Of a stretch of DNA of 64,000 nt, positions 22,501 to 31,418 are shown in pieces. The translations under genes and the position numbers were made by a program. The DNA is taken from positions 9,617,953-9,681,952 of the forward strand of contig OX424565.1 in assembly GCA_949152475.1 (NCBI GenBank), written 5' to 3'. The notes beneath the pieces were generated by a model. It had not been told where the DNA came from and did no database searches. It worked only from the letters and a program-made list of their open reading frames with translations. How positions within the stretch are numbered: position 1 is the first letter of the stretch; every line of letters begins with the position of its first letter. Source of the DNA: Terebella lapidaria (lineage: Eukaryota; Annelida; Polychaeta; Terebellida; Terebellidae).

Positions 22501-25500
22501 TTCCGGTCTCGTCGGACATATCGCTGGCCTGACTCCCCGTGTGAGTGGTGACCTCATCCGGCACATAAAGTCGCTCGGGGTTTGGGATCGACACGACTTG
22601 TAATTTCTAACGATTCAAAATGGAAGAGACATTTTAGGAACGGAGGGCATCATACAAACTAATAACATCAAATATATGGATACGTTATGACTATCAGGAA
22701 GATGCGTCATGAACATGAACTATATTTCAAAAATAAACAAAATAATTTATGAGATATCTTCAATCATTTTCTTCAAATAATGGATGTCCTCAAGATTAAC
22801 AACCTGGTACTAATCTTGCTGTCCTTGAGGTCGACGCCCTGGTACTGATCTTGCTGTCCTCGAGGTCGACGACCAGGTACTAATCTTGCTGTCATTGAGG
22901 TCGACGACCTGGTACTATTCTTGCTGTCCTTGAAGTCGACGACCTGGTACTAATTTTGTCCTTGAGGTCGATGACCTGGTACTAATCTTGCTGTCCTTGA
23001 GGTCGACGACCTGGTACTAATTTTGTCGTTGAGGTCGATGACCTGGTACTAATCTTGCTGTCCTTGAGGTCGACGACCTCGTACTAATCTTGCTGTCCTT
23101 GAGGTCGACGACCTGGTACTAATCTTGCTGTCCACGAGGTCGACGACCTGGTACTAATCTTGCTGTCCTTGAAGTCGACGACCTGGTACTAATCTTGCTG
23201 TCCACGAGGTCGACGACCTGGTACTAATCTTGCTGTCCTTGAGGTCGACGACCTGGTACTATTCTTGCTGTCCTTGAGGTCGACGACCTGGTACTAATCT
23301 TGCTGTCCTTGAAGTCGACGACCTGGTACTAATTTTGTCCTTGAGGTCGACGACCTGGTACTAATCTTTCTGTCCTTGAGGTCGACGACCTGGTACAAAT
23401 CTTGCTGTCTTTGAGGTCGACGACCTGGTACAAATCTTGCTGTCCATGAGGTCGACGACCTGGTACTAATCTTGCTGTCCCTGAGGTCGACGATCTGGTA
23501 CTAATCTTGCTGTCCTTGAAGTCGACGACCTGGTACTAATTTTGTCCTTGAGGTCGACGACCTGGTACTAATCTTGCTGTCCACGAGGTCGACGACCTGG
23601 TACTAATCTTGTTGTCCTTGAGGTCGACGATCTGGTACTAATCTTGCTGTCCTTGAAGTCGACGACCTGGTACTAATTTTGTCCTTGAGGTCGACGGCCT
23701 GGTACTAATCTTGCTGTCCTTGAGGTCGACGACCTGGTACTAATCTTGTTGTCCTTGAGGTCGACGACCTGGTACTAATCTTGCTGTCCACGAGGTCGAC
23801 GACCTGGTACTAATCTTGCTGTCCTTGAGGTCGACGACCTGGTACTAATCTTGCTGTCCTTGAGGTCGACGACCTGGTACTAATCTTGCTGTCCTTGAGG
23901 TCGACGACCTGGTACTAATCTTGCTGTCCTTCAGGTCGACGACCTGTTACTAATCTTGCTGTCCTCGAAGTCGACGATCTGGTGCTGATCTTGTCCTTGA
24001 GGTCGACGACCTGATACTAATATTGTGTCCTTCAGGTCGACGACCTGGTACTGATCCTGTTGTCCTTGAGGTCGACGACCTGGTGCTAATTTTGCTGCCC
24101 TTGATGTCGACGACCTGGTGCTGATCTTGTAATTCAGGTCGACGACCTGGTACTGATCTTGTGCCCTTCAGGTCGACGACCTGGTACTAATCTTGCTGTC
24201 CACGAGGTCGACGACCTGGTACTAATCTTGTTGTCCTTGAGGTCGACGATCTGGTACTAATCTTGCTGTCCTTGAAGTCGACGACCTGGTACTAATTTTG
24301 TCCTTGAGGTCGACGACCTGGTACTAATCTTGCTGTCCTTGAGGTCGACGACTTGGTACTAATCTTGCTGTCCTTGAGGTCGACGACCTGGTACTAATCT
24401 TGCTGTCCTTGAGGTCGACGACCTGGTACTAATCTTGCTGTCCTTGAGGTCGACGACCTGGTACTAATCTTGCTGTCCACGAGGTCGACGACCTGGTACT
24501 AATCTTGCTGTCCTTGAGGTCGACGACCTGGTACTAATCTTGCTGTCCTTGAGGTCGACGACCTGGTACTAATCTTGCTGTCCTTGAGGTCGACGACCTG
24601 GTACTAATCTTGCTGTCCTTGAGGTCGACGACCTGGTACTAATCTTGCTGTCCTCGAAGTCGACGATCTGGTGCTGATCTTGTCCTTGAGGTCGACGACC
24701 TGATACTAATATTGTGTCCTTCAGGTCGACGACCTGGTACTGATCCTGTTGTCCTTGAGGTCGACGACCTGGTGCTAATTTTGCTGTCCTTGATGTCGAC
24801 GACCTGGTGCTGATCTTGTAATTCAGGTCGACGACCTGGTACTGATCTTGTGTCCTTCAGGTCGACGACCTGGTACTAATCTTGCTGTCCTCGAAGTCGA
24901 TGACCTGGTGCTGATCTTGTCCGTGAGGTCGACGACCTGGTACTAATCTTGCTGTCCATGAGGTCGACGACCCTGTACTAATCTTGCTGTCCTCGAAGTC
25001 GACGACCTGGTGCTGATCTTGTCCTTGAGGTCGACGACCTGGTACTAATCTTGCTATCCTTGAGGTCGACGATCTGGTACTAATCCTGCTGTCCTCGAGG
25101 CGACCGGGTACTAATCTTGCTATCCTTGATGTCGACGATCTGGTACTAATTAGGGCATTTCGGCACGAAATGTCCTTATGGTTTTGTCAGAATTTTTTTT
25201 TTCTTTTTTTTTGTTCTTTTTTTCCTTTTTCGGTTTCCGGACGATAACTCAAGAACGCCTTGACGAATCTTCGAGAATTTTTCACCAGTTATCACATATA
25301 TTACATAGATGAACCCTATTGTTTTGGAGCCGGCTCCAGCCGGATGAATTTTGTGTCAAATGGTTTCCGGATGATAACTCAAAAAATACTTGTGCTACCA
25401 TTCTGAAACCTGACATATATGTTGATATAGTGTCGCAGAGGAAACCTTCCGATTATGGGGTCAATCCCTCGAACGACCTTTGACCCAGGGGCCGAAAACA

Positions 25501-28500
25501 ATTTTGGTCAGTCATCCTTGAGGCTCATAGCCTATCTAAGAAACGGTGCATCGTAGAGCGAAACAGACGTTATTTTCGGACTCGTGACACTAGGCAAACA
25601 TGTCTTAGGTGTATCTTGGGTGAACTTCAGGGCCAATTTTTTTTTTTTGCTGAGTCGGCGTTTTTCATTTTCGGCCATATCTCAGAAACGGTTCGTCGTA
25701 GAGCGGAACCGACGTTATTTTCGGACTCGTAACACGAGGCAAACATGTCTTAGAAGTATGTTGGGTGAACTTGGCCCTGGGCAAAAATTTTTTTTGCTGA
25801 GTCGGCGTTTTTCATTTTCGGCCATATCTCGGAAACGGTGCGTCGTAGAGCGAAACGGGGGTTATTTTGGACTCGTGACACTAGACAAACATGTCTTAGG
25901 GGTATGTTGGGTGAACTTGTCCCTGGGCCACTTTTTTTTTCTGCTGACTCGGCATTATTCATTTTCGGCCATATCTTGTTTATTTTCATTTATATCTCAG
26001 AAACCGTCATCTTAAGAGTGAGATAGATGTATTTACGTCATCATTTTGGTTGCAGAGTTGTCAGTAATTAACAGTTCATCTGTGATTGTGTTGTGTATCG
26101 AAATGCCCCAAGGCTTCTATGCCTTTACGTCTAGTCTTGTCCTTGAGGTCGACGACCTGGTACTAATCCTGCTGTCCTTGATGTCGTCGACCTGGTACTA
26201 ATCTTGTTGTCCTCGAGGTCGACGAACTGGTGCTGTCCTTGCTGTCCTTGAGGTCGACTACCTGGTACTATTCTGGATGTCCTTGAGGTCGATTACCTGG
26301 TGCTAATCTTGCTGTCCTTGAGGTCGAGGATTTGGTAATAATCTTGTTGTCTTCGAGGTCGACGACCTGGTACTATTCTTGATGTCCTTGAGGTCGATTA
26401 CCTGGTACTAATCTTGTGTTCTTGATGTCGACGACCTGGTACTGATCTTGTTGTCCTTGAGGTCGACGACCTGGTACTGATCTTTCTGTCCTTGAGGTCG
26501 ACGACATGGTACTAATCTTGCTGTCCTCGAGGTCGACGACCTGGTACCAATCTTGCTGTCCATGAGGTCGACGGCCTGGTACTGATCTTGTTGTCCTGGA
26601 GGTCGACGACCTGGTACTGATCTTGTTGTCCTCGAGGTCGACGACCTGGTACTAATCTTGCTGTCCTCGAGGTCGACGGCCTGGTACTGATCTTGTTGTC
26701 CTCGAGGTCGACGACCTGGTACTAATCTTGTTGTCCTGGAGGTCGACGACCTGGTACTGATCTTGTTGTCCTCGAGGTCGACGACCTGGTACTGATCTTG
26801 TTGTCCTTGAGGTCGACGACCTGGTACTGATCTTTCTGTCCTTGAGGTCGACGACATGATACCAATCTTGCTGTCCTCGAGGTCGACGACCTGGTACCAA
26901 TCTTGCTGTCCACGAGGTCGACGACCTGGTACTGATCTTGTTGTCCTCGAGGTCGACGACCTGGTACTGATCTTGTTGTCCTCGAGGTCGACGGCCTGGT
27001 ACTAATCTTGCTGTCCACGAGGTCGACGGCCTGGTACTGATCTTGTTGTCCTGGAGGTCGACGACCTGGTACTGATCTTGTTGTCCTTGAAGTCGTCGAC
27101 CTGGTACTAATCTTCCTGTCCTTGATGTCGATGAGTTTTCATTTTGTCTTGTTTTCCTTGAGGTATATGCTATTCAATCCATCGTGGTGTTTTGGGGGTT
27201 ATTTTTCCATCTGGCTGTATTTGAGCCCGATGGCCTCTCAGTTCTCTTGTTGTCCTTTTTTGCGTGTCTTCTGTGTCCAAACATTGTATCTACTGGTATG
27301 CTGGTACTTTATTTCACACGAGTTCCTTGTATTCTTCTCAGTTGTTGCTGGTATATGCTCGTGTAATGGTAATATGCTCGAATGTCACTCTATGAGCGCG
27401 TTTCACAAGCACTGCTTCATATGAACTGGTTCATGTTTTGGAACAAAAAATCGAACCAAAAATCTCAAACTTGCACCAAATCTCAAAAGATGGACCAAAT
27501 ACAAACTGGTTCATATGAACTTTTCCTATGGAACGCTTAGGTTCATATGAACCATTTCGGTTCATATTGGTATATTGCTGGTGGTGGTGGATTGGTGCTT
27601 ACTCTCAAATGTTGGAACTTTTAAATGCATTGTTTACTTTCTAAAAATATTAAATATCCGCATGGCAACCATTTCATGTGAACAGTGGGCAGTTGTCTTT
27701 ACTTCTACTAATTCTTATCAGTTATATGTCCAAGTGTCCACTGGTTCAACTTTCTGTGATTTGGTCCAACATTTACTTGAACCAGTTCATATGAACCTTT
27801 TTCTATGAAATGCGTAAGTTCATATGACCTGGTTCATATGAACCAGTGCTTGTGAAACGCGCTCTATTACCTTGATGCCCTCTAGGTTATCAATGACTTT
27901 GCCGACCCGATCTAGTTGCCTAGATACAGCTTGAACGTGCTGTGACGTCATCACTGTCACCTCCAACTGGGCCAAATACCCGGTCGTCTGAAGAACCACG
28001 AAATAATACAATTACTTTTGACAACACATATGTGATTACCATATGGTAACTGAATCGAATACGTATTCTAGGGACTAAAAATTCGTTTTTTGCCCTTGAA
28101 TTTCATAATAAATATACCACTAGTGATTTCAGTAAAATAACATATGAATATGGTTGCCCTGGGGATCACCTGTACGAGATTTTGTGACTGTCGTTTGAAG
28201 ACGGCCGTAGCTTCTCGGACTCCATCAATGATTCGTCCCGGGACAACGTGTTTGGGTGCGTCCGGGTCACGAACCAGACTCCGGAGTTCATTCAGTGCCG
28301 TCTGAAGGCGTGGGTAGTTACCACGCACGTGTTGTAATGGCAGCAATACCTGTACATCCATAATATATCTATTGTAATGGGAGTATTGTAATATAGTATT
28401 GTAATATATCCCTAATCTATATATTGTAGTAGGGGTAAATATCCATAATCTCTATATTGTGATGGGAGTAATATATGTACATCCATAATCTATATATTGT

Positions 28501-29865
28501 AACGGGAGTAAAATATGTACATCCATATTCTATATATTGTAATGGGAGTAATATATGTACATCCATGATCTATATATTGTAACGGGAGTAATACTTGTAC
28601 ATCCAAAATCGATATATTGTAACAGGAGTACGTCCATAATCGATAAATATATGATAATTGGTGTAATGGGAGTCATACATGTACATCCATAATCGATAAA
28701 TATATGATGAGGCCACTCCTGAATAATTTTTTGTTTCTCGTCCTTCGGAAAATTAAAAGCTAGGAGGGAGGGCGGAAAAAACAAACGAGCCCTTGAATAA
28801 AAAACAAAATACCTTGCAATGAACCTATGAATGCAAATGATGTTTGGGTATGTTTAATAATGTCCAATATTTACACATTATATCTCAGAACCTTATTTAT
28901 GGTAAGAACTGTTCATTCAAAATGTTATTTTGAGCAAAACAAATAGTATATTTTGTATAGACACTTGCTAGTCGGATAAGTGGTGCTGCGAGACCACGCT
29001 TGGTAAGCGTTGCCGAGATCAGTAGAATTTTGTGTGTCAAAAATCGTATTTATTTCCACGATATCACATATTTATTTTGTTTGTTTTTTCTCGGAATTTG
29101 GTGGAAAGCTAGGCGCGCGGGGACGAGAAACAGAAAATTAAACAGGAATGGCCTATCTGGAGTAATGAGAGTCATACCTGTACATCCATAACCAATATAT
29201 ATATGATAATTGGTGTAATGGGAGTCATACCTGTACATCCTTAATCGATAAATATATGATAATTGGGGTAATGGGAGTCATACCCCTACATCCATAACCG
29301 ATATATATATATATGATAATTGGGGTAATGGAGTCATACCTGTACATCCATAATCGTTATATATGATAATTGGTGTAATGGGAGTCATACCTGTACATCC
29401 ATAATCGATAAATATATGATAATTGGTGTAGTGGGAGTCATACCTGTACATCCATAACCGATATATATATATAATTGGTGTAATGGGAGTCATACCTGTA
29501 CATCCATAATCGTTATATATATATGATAATTGGAGTAATACGTGTAAACCCATAATCGATTTGTTGTAATAGCATTAATACTTGTGCACCCATTATCAAA
29601 ACGTGGTTGTTTTCTGTTGATGTGTATTTTTTGTCGTGTTCAGAAATGGTCGTAATGCATGTCAACAACGTTACATAAAGTATAATGTAGAAAGACATGA
29701 ACTGTACCTCTGGGTAGTTCCCGATGACGACAATCCCAAAAAAGGGCAGTCTGTTGGGACCGGAGAGGGAGCAGAGGAGAGTGAAAGTCTTCTCGAGGGC
29801 GCTACACAGCAGCTCGATAACTTCAGGGTCCGCTGGAGGCTGCAGGTCCACCAGCAACAGGCGTG
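19446..29865 (-). CDS. M1AP: Meiosis 1 associated protein homologue (M1AP), ten coding exons; 5' end not found
   Basis: In mammals M1AP is a germline protein needed for meiosis I and sperm production; it acts with the SHOC1-TEX11-SPO16 recombination factors. Exons (minus strand): 29865-29708, 28349-28170, 27987-27871, 22606-22453, 22333-22247, 22082-22003, 21908-21765, 21597-21496, 21302-21066, 19598-19446. Together they give 469 residues before the TGA stop plus the first partial codon; the human protein has about 530. All junctions keep frame (phases 0,0,0,1,1,0,0,0,0), most with GT-AG consensus. Family blocks in order: ALEKTFTLLCSLSGPNRLP, LLPLQHVRGNYPRLQTAL, ENLLKNWLHDCVTDQEHLHI, TLKCDLQERILNP, TSCWKIDWDELETNQQNF, LLKAVTTRELLLP. 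The start codon must lie in an exon upstream of 29,865, in or beyond the minisatellite. Confidence 0.9.
19772..20674. mobile_element. Palindrome-array TIR element in the last M1AP intron
   Basis: The ends TACGGTGGCTTATTATT and AAATAAGATCCACCGTA are inverted, followed inward by inverted AATTTTTGTAATTAAACAC-type sequence. The core is an array of about 24-bp units built on TTTGCTACGCGTAGCAAA-like palindromes. A second left end (TACGGTGGTTTATATCGG) at 20120 suggests a tandem or nested second copy. No ORF of note. Confidence 0.65.
20690..20990. repeat. Fragment related to Helitron H3 interior
   Basis: CGTAGAGCGAAACGGACGTTATTTTC and GGTCATATCTCGG are shared with 25550-26000 and, inverted, with 34,860-37,320. 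A decayed piece of the same repeat family within the last M1AP intron. Confidence 0.55.
21066..21302 (-). CDS. M1AP: M1AP exon 9 of those found
   Basis: Acceptor CGCATACTAG, then GEVLLVALAPATPPSRERGF... to ...SLRRMGDALNQ, donor CAG|GTATAG. 79 codons, phase 0/0. Contains LLKAVTTRELLLP, which matches human LLVKAVATRELMLP. Confidence 0.9.
21496..21597 (-). CDS. M1AP: M1AP exon 8 of those found
   Basis: Acceptor GTCACGTGACAG, then PQIVRATSCWKIDWDELETN...LLADK, donor AAG|GTACAC. 34 codons, phase 0/0. The SCWxxDWDELETNQQ block is near-identical to human M1AP. Confidence 0.92.
21765..21908 (-). CDS. M1AP: M1AP exon 7 of those found
   Basis: Acceptor TTTGTCACCAACAAG, then DLSVDAQSHKP... to ...VCESVLFGM, donor ATG|GTTTGT (a weak GT site, chosen because it joins in frame to the conserved next exon). 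48 codons. Fits human YKLQVIKAL...LCESLTYGL. Confidence 0.82.
22003..22082 (-). CDS. M1AP: M1AP exon 6 of those found
   Basis: Acceptor GTACCATCCAG, then (A)TDPVTLKCDLQERILNPSQL...CF, donor TTC|GTGAGT. 80 nt, starts phase 1, ends phase 0. Fits human NPMCLKCDLQERLLCPS. Confidence 0.9.
22247..22333 (-). CDS. M1AP: M1AP exon 5 of those found
   Basis: Acceptor TTTTTCGTTTCGAG, then (D)ALCIENLLKNWLHDCVTDQ...HIVFTP, donor CAG|GTATAA. 87 nt, phase 1/1. Fits human MEIFFKAWLHNSGTDQEQIH closely. Confidence 0.9.
22453..22606 (-). CDS. M1AP: M1AP exon 4 of those found
   Basis: Acceptor TTGAATCGTTAG, then KLQVVSIPNPERLYVPDE... to ...GIVDFTTVDD, donor ACG|GTGAGC. 154 nt, ends phase 1. Acidic and Ser-rich; fits human FQVVEV...DESSILGTDIDLQTIDND. 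Confidence 0.85.
22784..25149. repeat. 35-bp palindromic satellite array, left block, in M1AP intron 4
   Basis: About 65-70 units of roughly 35 bp (CTGGTACTAATCTTGCTGTC plus CTTGAGGTCGACGAC), with occasional 31-bp units lacking GCTG. Each unit contains the odd palindrome AGGTCGACGACCT. A multi-unit block at about 23,961-24,180 recurs at about 24,650-24,870 (offset 689 bp), so there is higher-order structure. Confidence 0.95.
25150..26134 (+). mobile_element. Helitron H3, 985 bp, inserted in the satellite array
   Basis: The 5' end TTAGGGCATTTCGGCACGAA carries hairpin GGGCATTTCG-GCA-CGAAATGTCC (one G-T pair). The 3' end has CGAAATGCCC, hairpin AAGGC-TTCTAT-GCCTT, TACGT and CTAG (26131-26134), followed by T. 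Removing it restores ...GGTACTAA|TCTTGTCCTTG..., an ordinary array junction, so it sits between A and T with no duplication. GGGCATTTCG at the 5' end is complementary to CGAAATGCCC near the 3' end. The interior has three related ~130-bp modules and no helicase. Confidence 0.85.
26135..27130. repeat. 35-bp palindromic satellite array, right block
   Basis: About 28 further units of the array interrupted by H3. A ten-unit block repeats with a 350-bp offset (compare about 26,480 with 26,830). The last units decay toward 27,130. Confidence 0.95.
27394..27864. mobile_element. MITE abutting the 5' splice site of M1AP exon 3
   Basis: The ends GAGCGCGTTTCACAAGCACTG and CAGTGCTTGTGAAACGCGCTC are inverted, with TAT on both sides (27391-27393 and 27865-27867). 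The interior repeats the palindrome TTCATATGAA / GGTTCATATGAACC. One TAT copy is part of the donor GTAATA, so the element starts at intron position +7. Confidence 0.85.
27871..27987 (-). CDS. M1AP: M1AP exon 3 of those found
   Basis: Acceptor GTGGTTCTTCAG, then TTGYLAQLEVTVMTSQHVQ... to ...VIDNLEGIK, donor AAG|GTAATA. 39 codons, phase 0/0. Corresponds to human LEITILTSQ. A MITE begins at intron position +7. Confidence 0.9.
28170..28349 (-). CDS. M1AP: M1AP exon 2 of those found
   Basis: Acceptor ATGGATGTACAG, then VLLPLQHVRGNYPRLQTALN... to ...QSQNLVQ, donor CAG|GTGATC. 60 codons, phase 0 at both ends. Corresponds to the human ILPFVQVKGNFARLQTC block. Confidence 0.9.
28350..28710. repeat. 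Splice-site-derived minisatellite beside M1AP exon 2, first block
   Basis: About eight units of TGTAATGGGAGTAATAC...TGTACATCCATAATC with AT-rich spacers. Read on the gene strand, each is the exon-2 acceptor plus exon start (ATTATGGATGTACAG|GTAT.....CCATTAC). One unit still reads MDVQVLLPLQ, the first codons of the real exon. Confidence 0.85.
28711..29153. mobile_element. MITE within the exon-2 minisatellite
   Basis: The ends GGCCACTCCTGAATAATTTT and AAATTAAACAGGAATGGCC are inverted, and the repeat continues inward with TGTTTCTCGTCC / GGACGAGAAACA. No coding capacity. It separates two blocks of the same minisatellite. Confidence 0.75.
29154..29610. repeat. Splice-site-derived minisatellite beside M1AP exon 2, second block
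   Basis: About nine units of roughly 52 bp (TAATGGGAGTCATACCTGTA, CATCCATAATCGATA, then a TA-rich ATGATAATTGG). More homogeneous than the first block, indicating later expansion. Confidence 0.9.
29708..29865 (-). CDS. M1AP: M1AP exon 1 of those found
   Basis: Acceptor ATATTCCTGCAG, then RLLLVDLQPPADPEVIELLC... to ...VVIGNYPE, and donor GAG|GTACAG. It starts in phase 1 (two nt complete a codon) and ends in phase 0. It matches the human N-terminal RLLIVHIALPSW...CSLMGPSR region. Its first ~40 nt plus ~28 nt of intron are the unit of the minisatellite next door. Confidence 0.88.
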
Positions 29866-30405
29866 CTGCAGGAATATTATAGTTATTACACGGGGTCGGC
29901 TGCCGACAATATTATAATTATTAAACGGGGTCAGCAGGCGGCTCTAGGTCGATTGGTCTGCGAGCAATATAATAGTTATAACACAGGGTCGGCCGGCGGC
30001 TCTAGGTCCATTAGTAACAGGCGGCCTGTGGTCAATTTTGTAGTTATTATACTGGGTCGGCCGGCGGCTCTAGGTACAATTTTGACAGGCTGCCTGCGGA
30101 CAATTTTATAGTTATTATACTGGGTCGACTGGCGACTCTAGGTCCATTAGTAACAGGCGTGCTGCGAGCAATATTATCACTGATTATATATGTAGTTATT
30201 ACACGGGGTATGTTCACCAGTAGCGGGCGGGCTGCGAGTAATATATATGTGGTTATTACACAGGGTCGACCAGGGGTTGTAGGCTAATCTGTAACAGGCG
30301 GGCTATAGGTAATATTATGATTATTGCATGGACTTGGTCATGGGGTGTAAGTCCACCAGTAACAGGCGGGCTGCGGGTGATATTATACATATAGTTATCA
30401 CTGTA
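29866..30405. repeat. Splice-site-derived minisatellite beside M1AP exon 1, first block
   Basis: Units of about 65 bp: GGGTCGGCCGGCGGCTCTAG, GTCCATTAGTAACAGGCGGC, CTGCGGGCAATATTATAG, TTATTACAC. On the gene strand this is about 28 nt of intron, the AG, then a decayed copy of the first ~40 nt of the exon (RLLLxDLxPPADP). The array abuts the real exon. Confidence 0.85.
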
Positions 30406-30789
30406 GACGAGCGGTGGTGCAGTAAACGGTGGTGCGGTGGAGCCTGGTTGATAATTTCGAATGGTTGGCGCAATTTCGAACAGTCCTTACATTAGGGTGT
30501 GTGAAAAGTATATTTGTCTGCTGTTTATATCATATGTATTTACATTTAAAATTTCGGTGATGCTTTATTTAGCCTAGAAATTTTTGTGATACACGTCACA
30601 TTTTGTAGAAATGTTTTAAAAATTATTTTTGACTAGCAAATAGCAGTAAACATGTCATTATTCTGTATCGGGGTTTGGCTGGTGGAAATAAATCATTATA
30701 GGCCCTATCCTCGTGTTTTACTGTTATATTTTGCCTTGGGACTCAGTTTCGGTACTATTTTCAAGGCATTTTTCGGAGTATCAGTTGAA
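30406..30789. other. Non-array insertion in the exon-1 minisatellite
   Basis: Unique AT-rich sequence beginning GACGAGCGGTGGTGCAGTAA. Its start resembles, in inverse orientation, the end of the other insertion at 31,190-31,407 (CACGCCACCGTTTCTAC). The two may be remnants of one element family. Confidence 0.4.
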
Positions 30790-31189
30790 CCGTTCAACGG
30801 TGCACGAGGTTGGTTGCCGACAACATTATAATTACACGGAGTCGCCGGCGGCTTTAGATCCATTAGTAACAGGCGGCCCATGGGCAATATTATGGTTATA
30901 ATACGGGGTTGGCCGGTGGCTCTAGGTCCATTAGTAACAGGCGGCCTGCGGACAATTTTATGGTTATTACACGGAGTCGGCCGGCGGCTCTAGGTCAATA
31001 TTATTGTTATTACACGGGGTCGGCCAGCGGCTCTAGGTTCATTAGTAACAGGCGGCCTGTGGGCAATATTATGGTTATTACACGGGGTCGGCCAGCGGCT
31101 CTAGGTCCATTAGAAACAGGCGGCCTGCAGGCAATATTGTGGTTATAACACGGGGTTGGCCGGTGGCTCTAGGTCCATTAGTAACCCAC
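30790..31189. repeat. Splice-site-derived minisatellite, second block
   Basis: Five to six units as in the first block, each with TAGGTCCATTAGTAACAGGC. The minus strand reads GRLLLMDLKPPATP in one unit. Confidence 0.9.
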
Positions 31190-31407
31190 CCCAACGACTT
31201 ACAAATGACATAAGATCATTTCATTCCGATAATGTGAATTATTATGTCGATAATTTTGGAAGTACTTTAAAATTTACTCACTTTTCACCTGCTTCAATGT
31301 ATGCGCTGCTCGAATCGAAATTGATCACCAACTGTTCAAAATTGATTTTATTGAATTATCAACCAAGTCCGTTCAAAATAATTTCACCACGCCACCGTTT
31401 CTACAAT
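31190..31407. other. AT-rich insertion in the minisatellite
   Basis: About 220 bp of non-array sequence, after which GGTTATTACAC of the array unit reappears briefly. No protein recognised. Confidence 0.4.
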
Positions 31408-31418
31408 GGTTATTACAC

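Noticed and set aside
26408..27018. ORFs of 82-149 codons on the minus strand rich in SSTSRTARLVPGRR repeats
   Set aside because: They are the 35-bp satellite read in three rotating frames (105-nt period). They lie inside an intron and have no homology.
22784..27130. CRISPR-like regular repeats
   Set aside because: The units are contiguous ~35-bp satellite copies without unique spacers, in a clearly eukaryotic gene.
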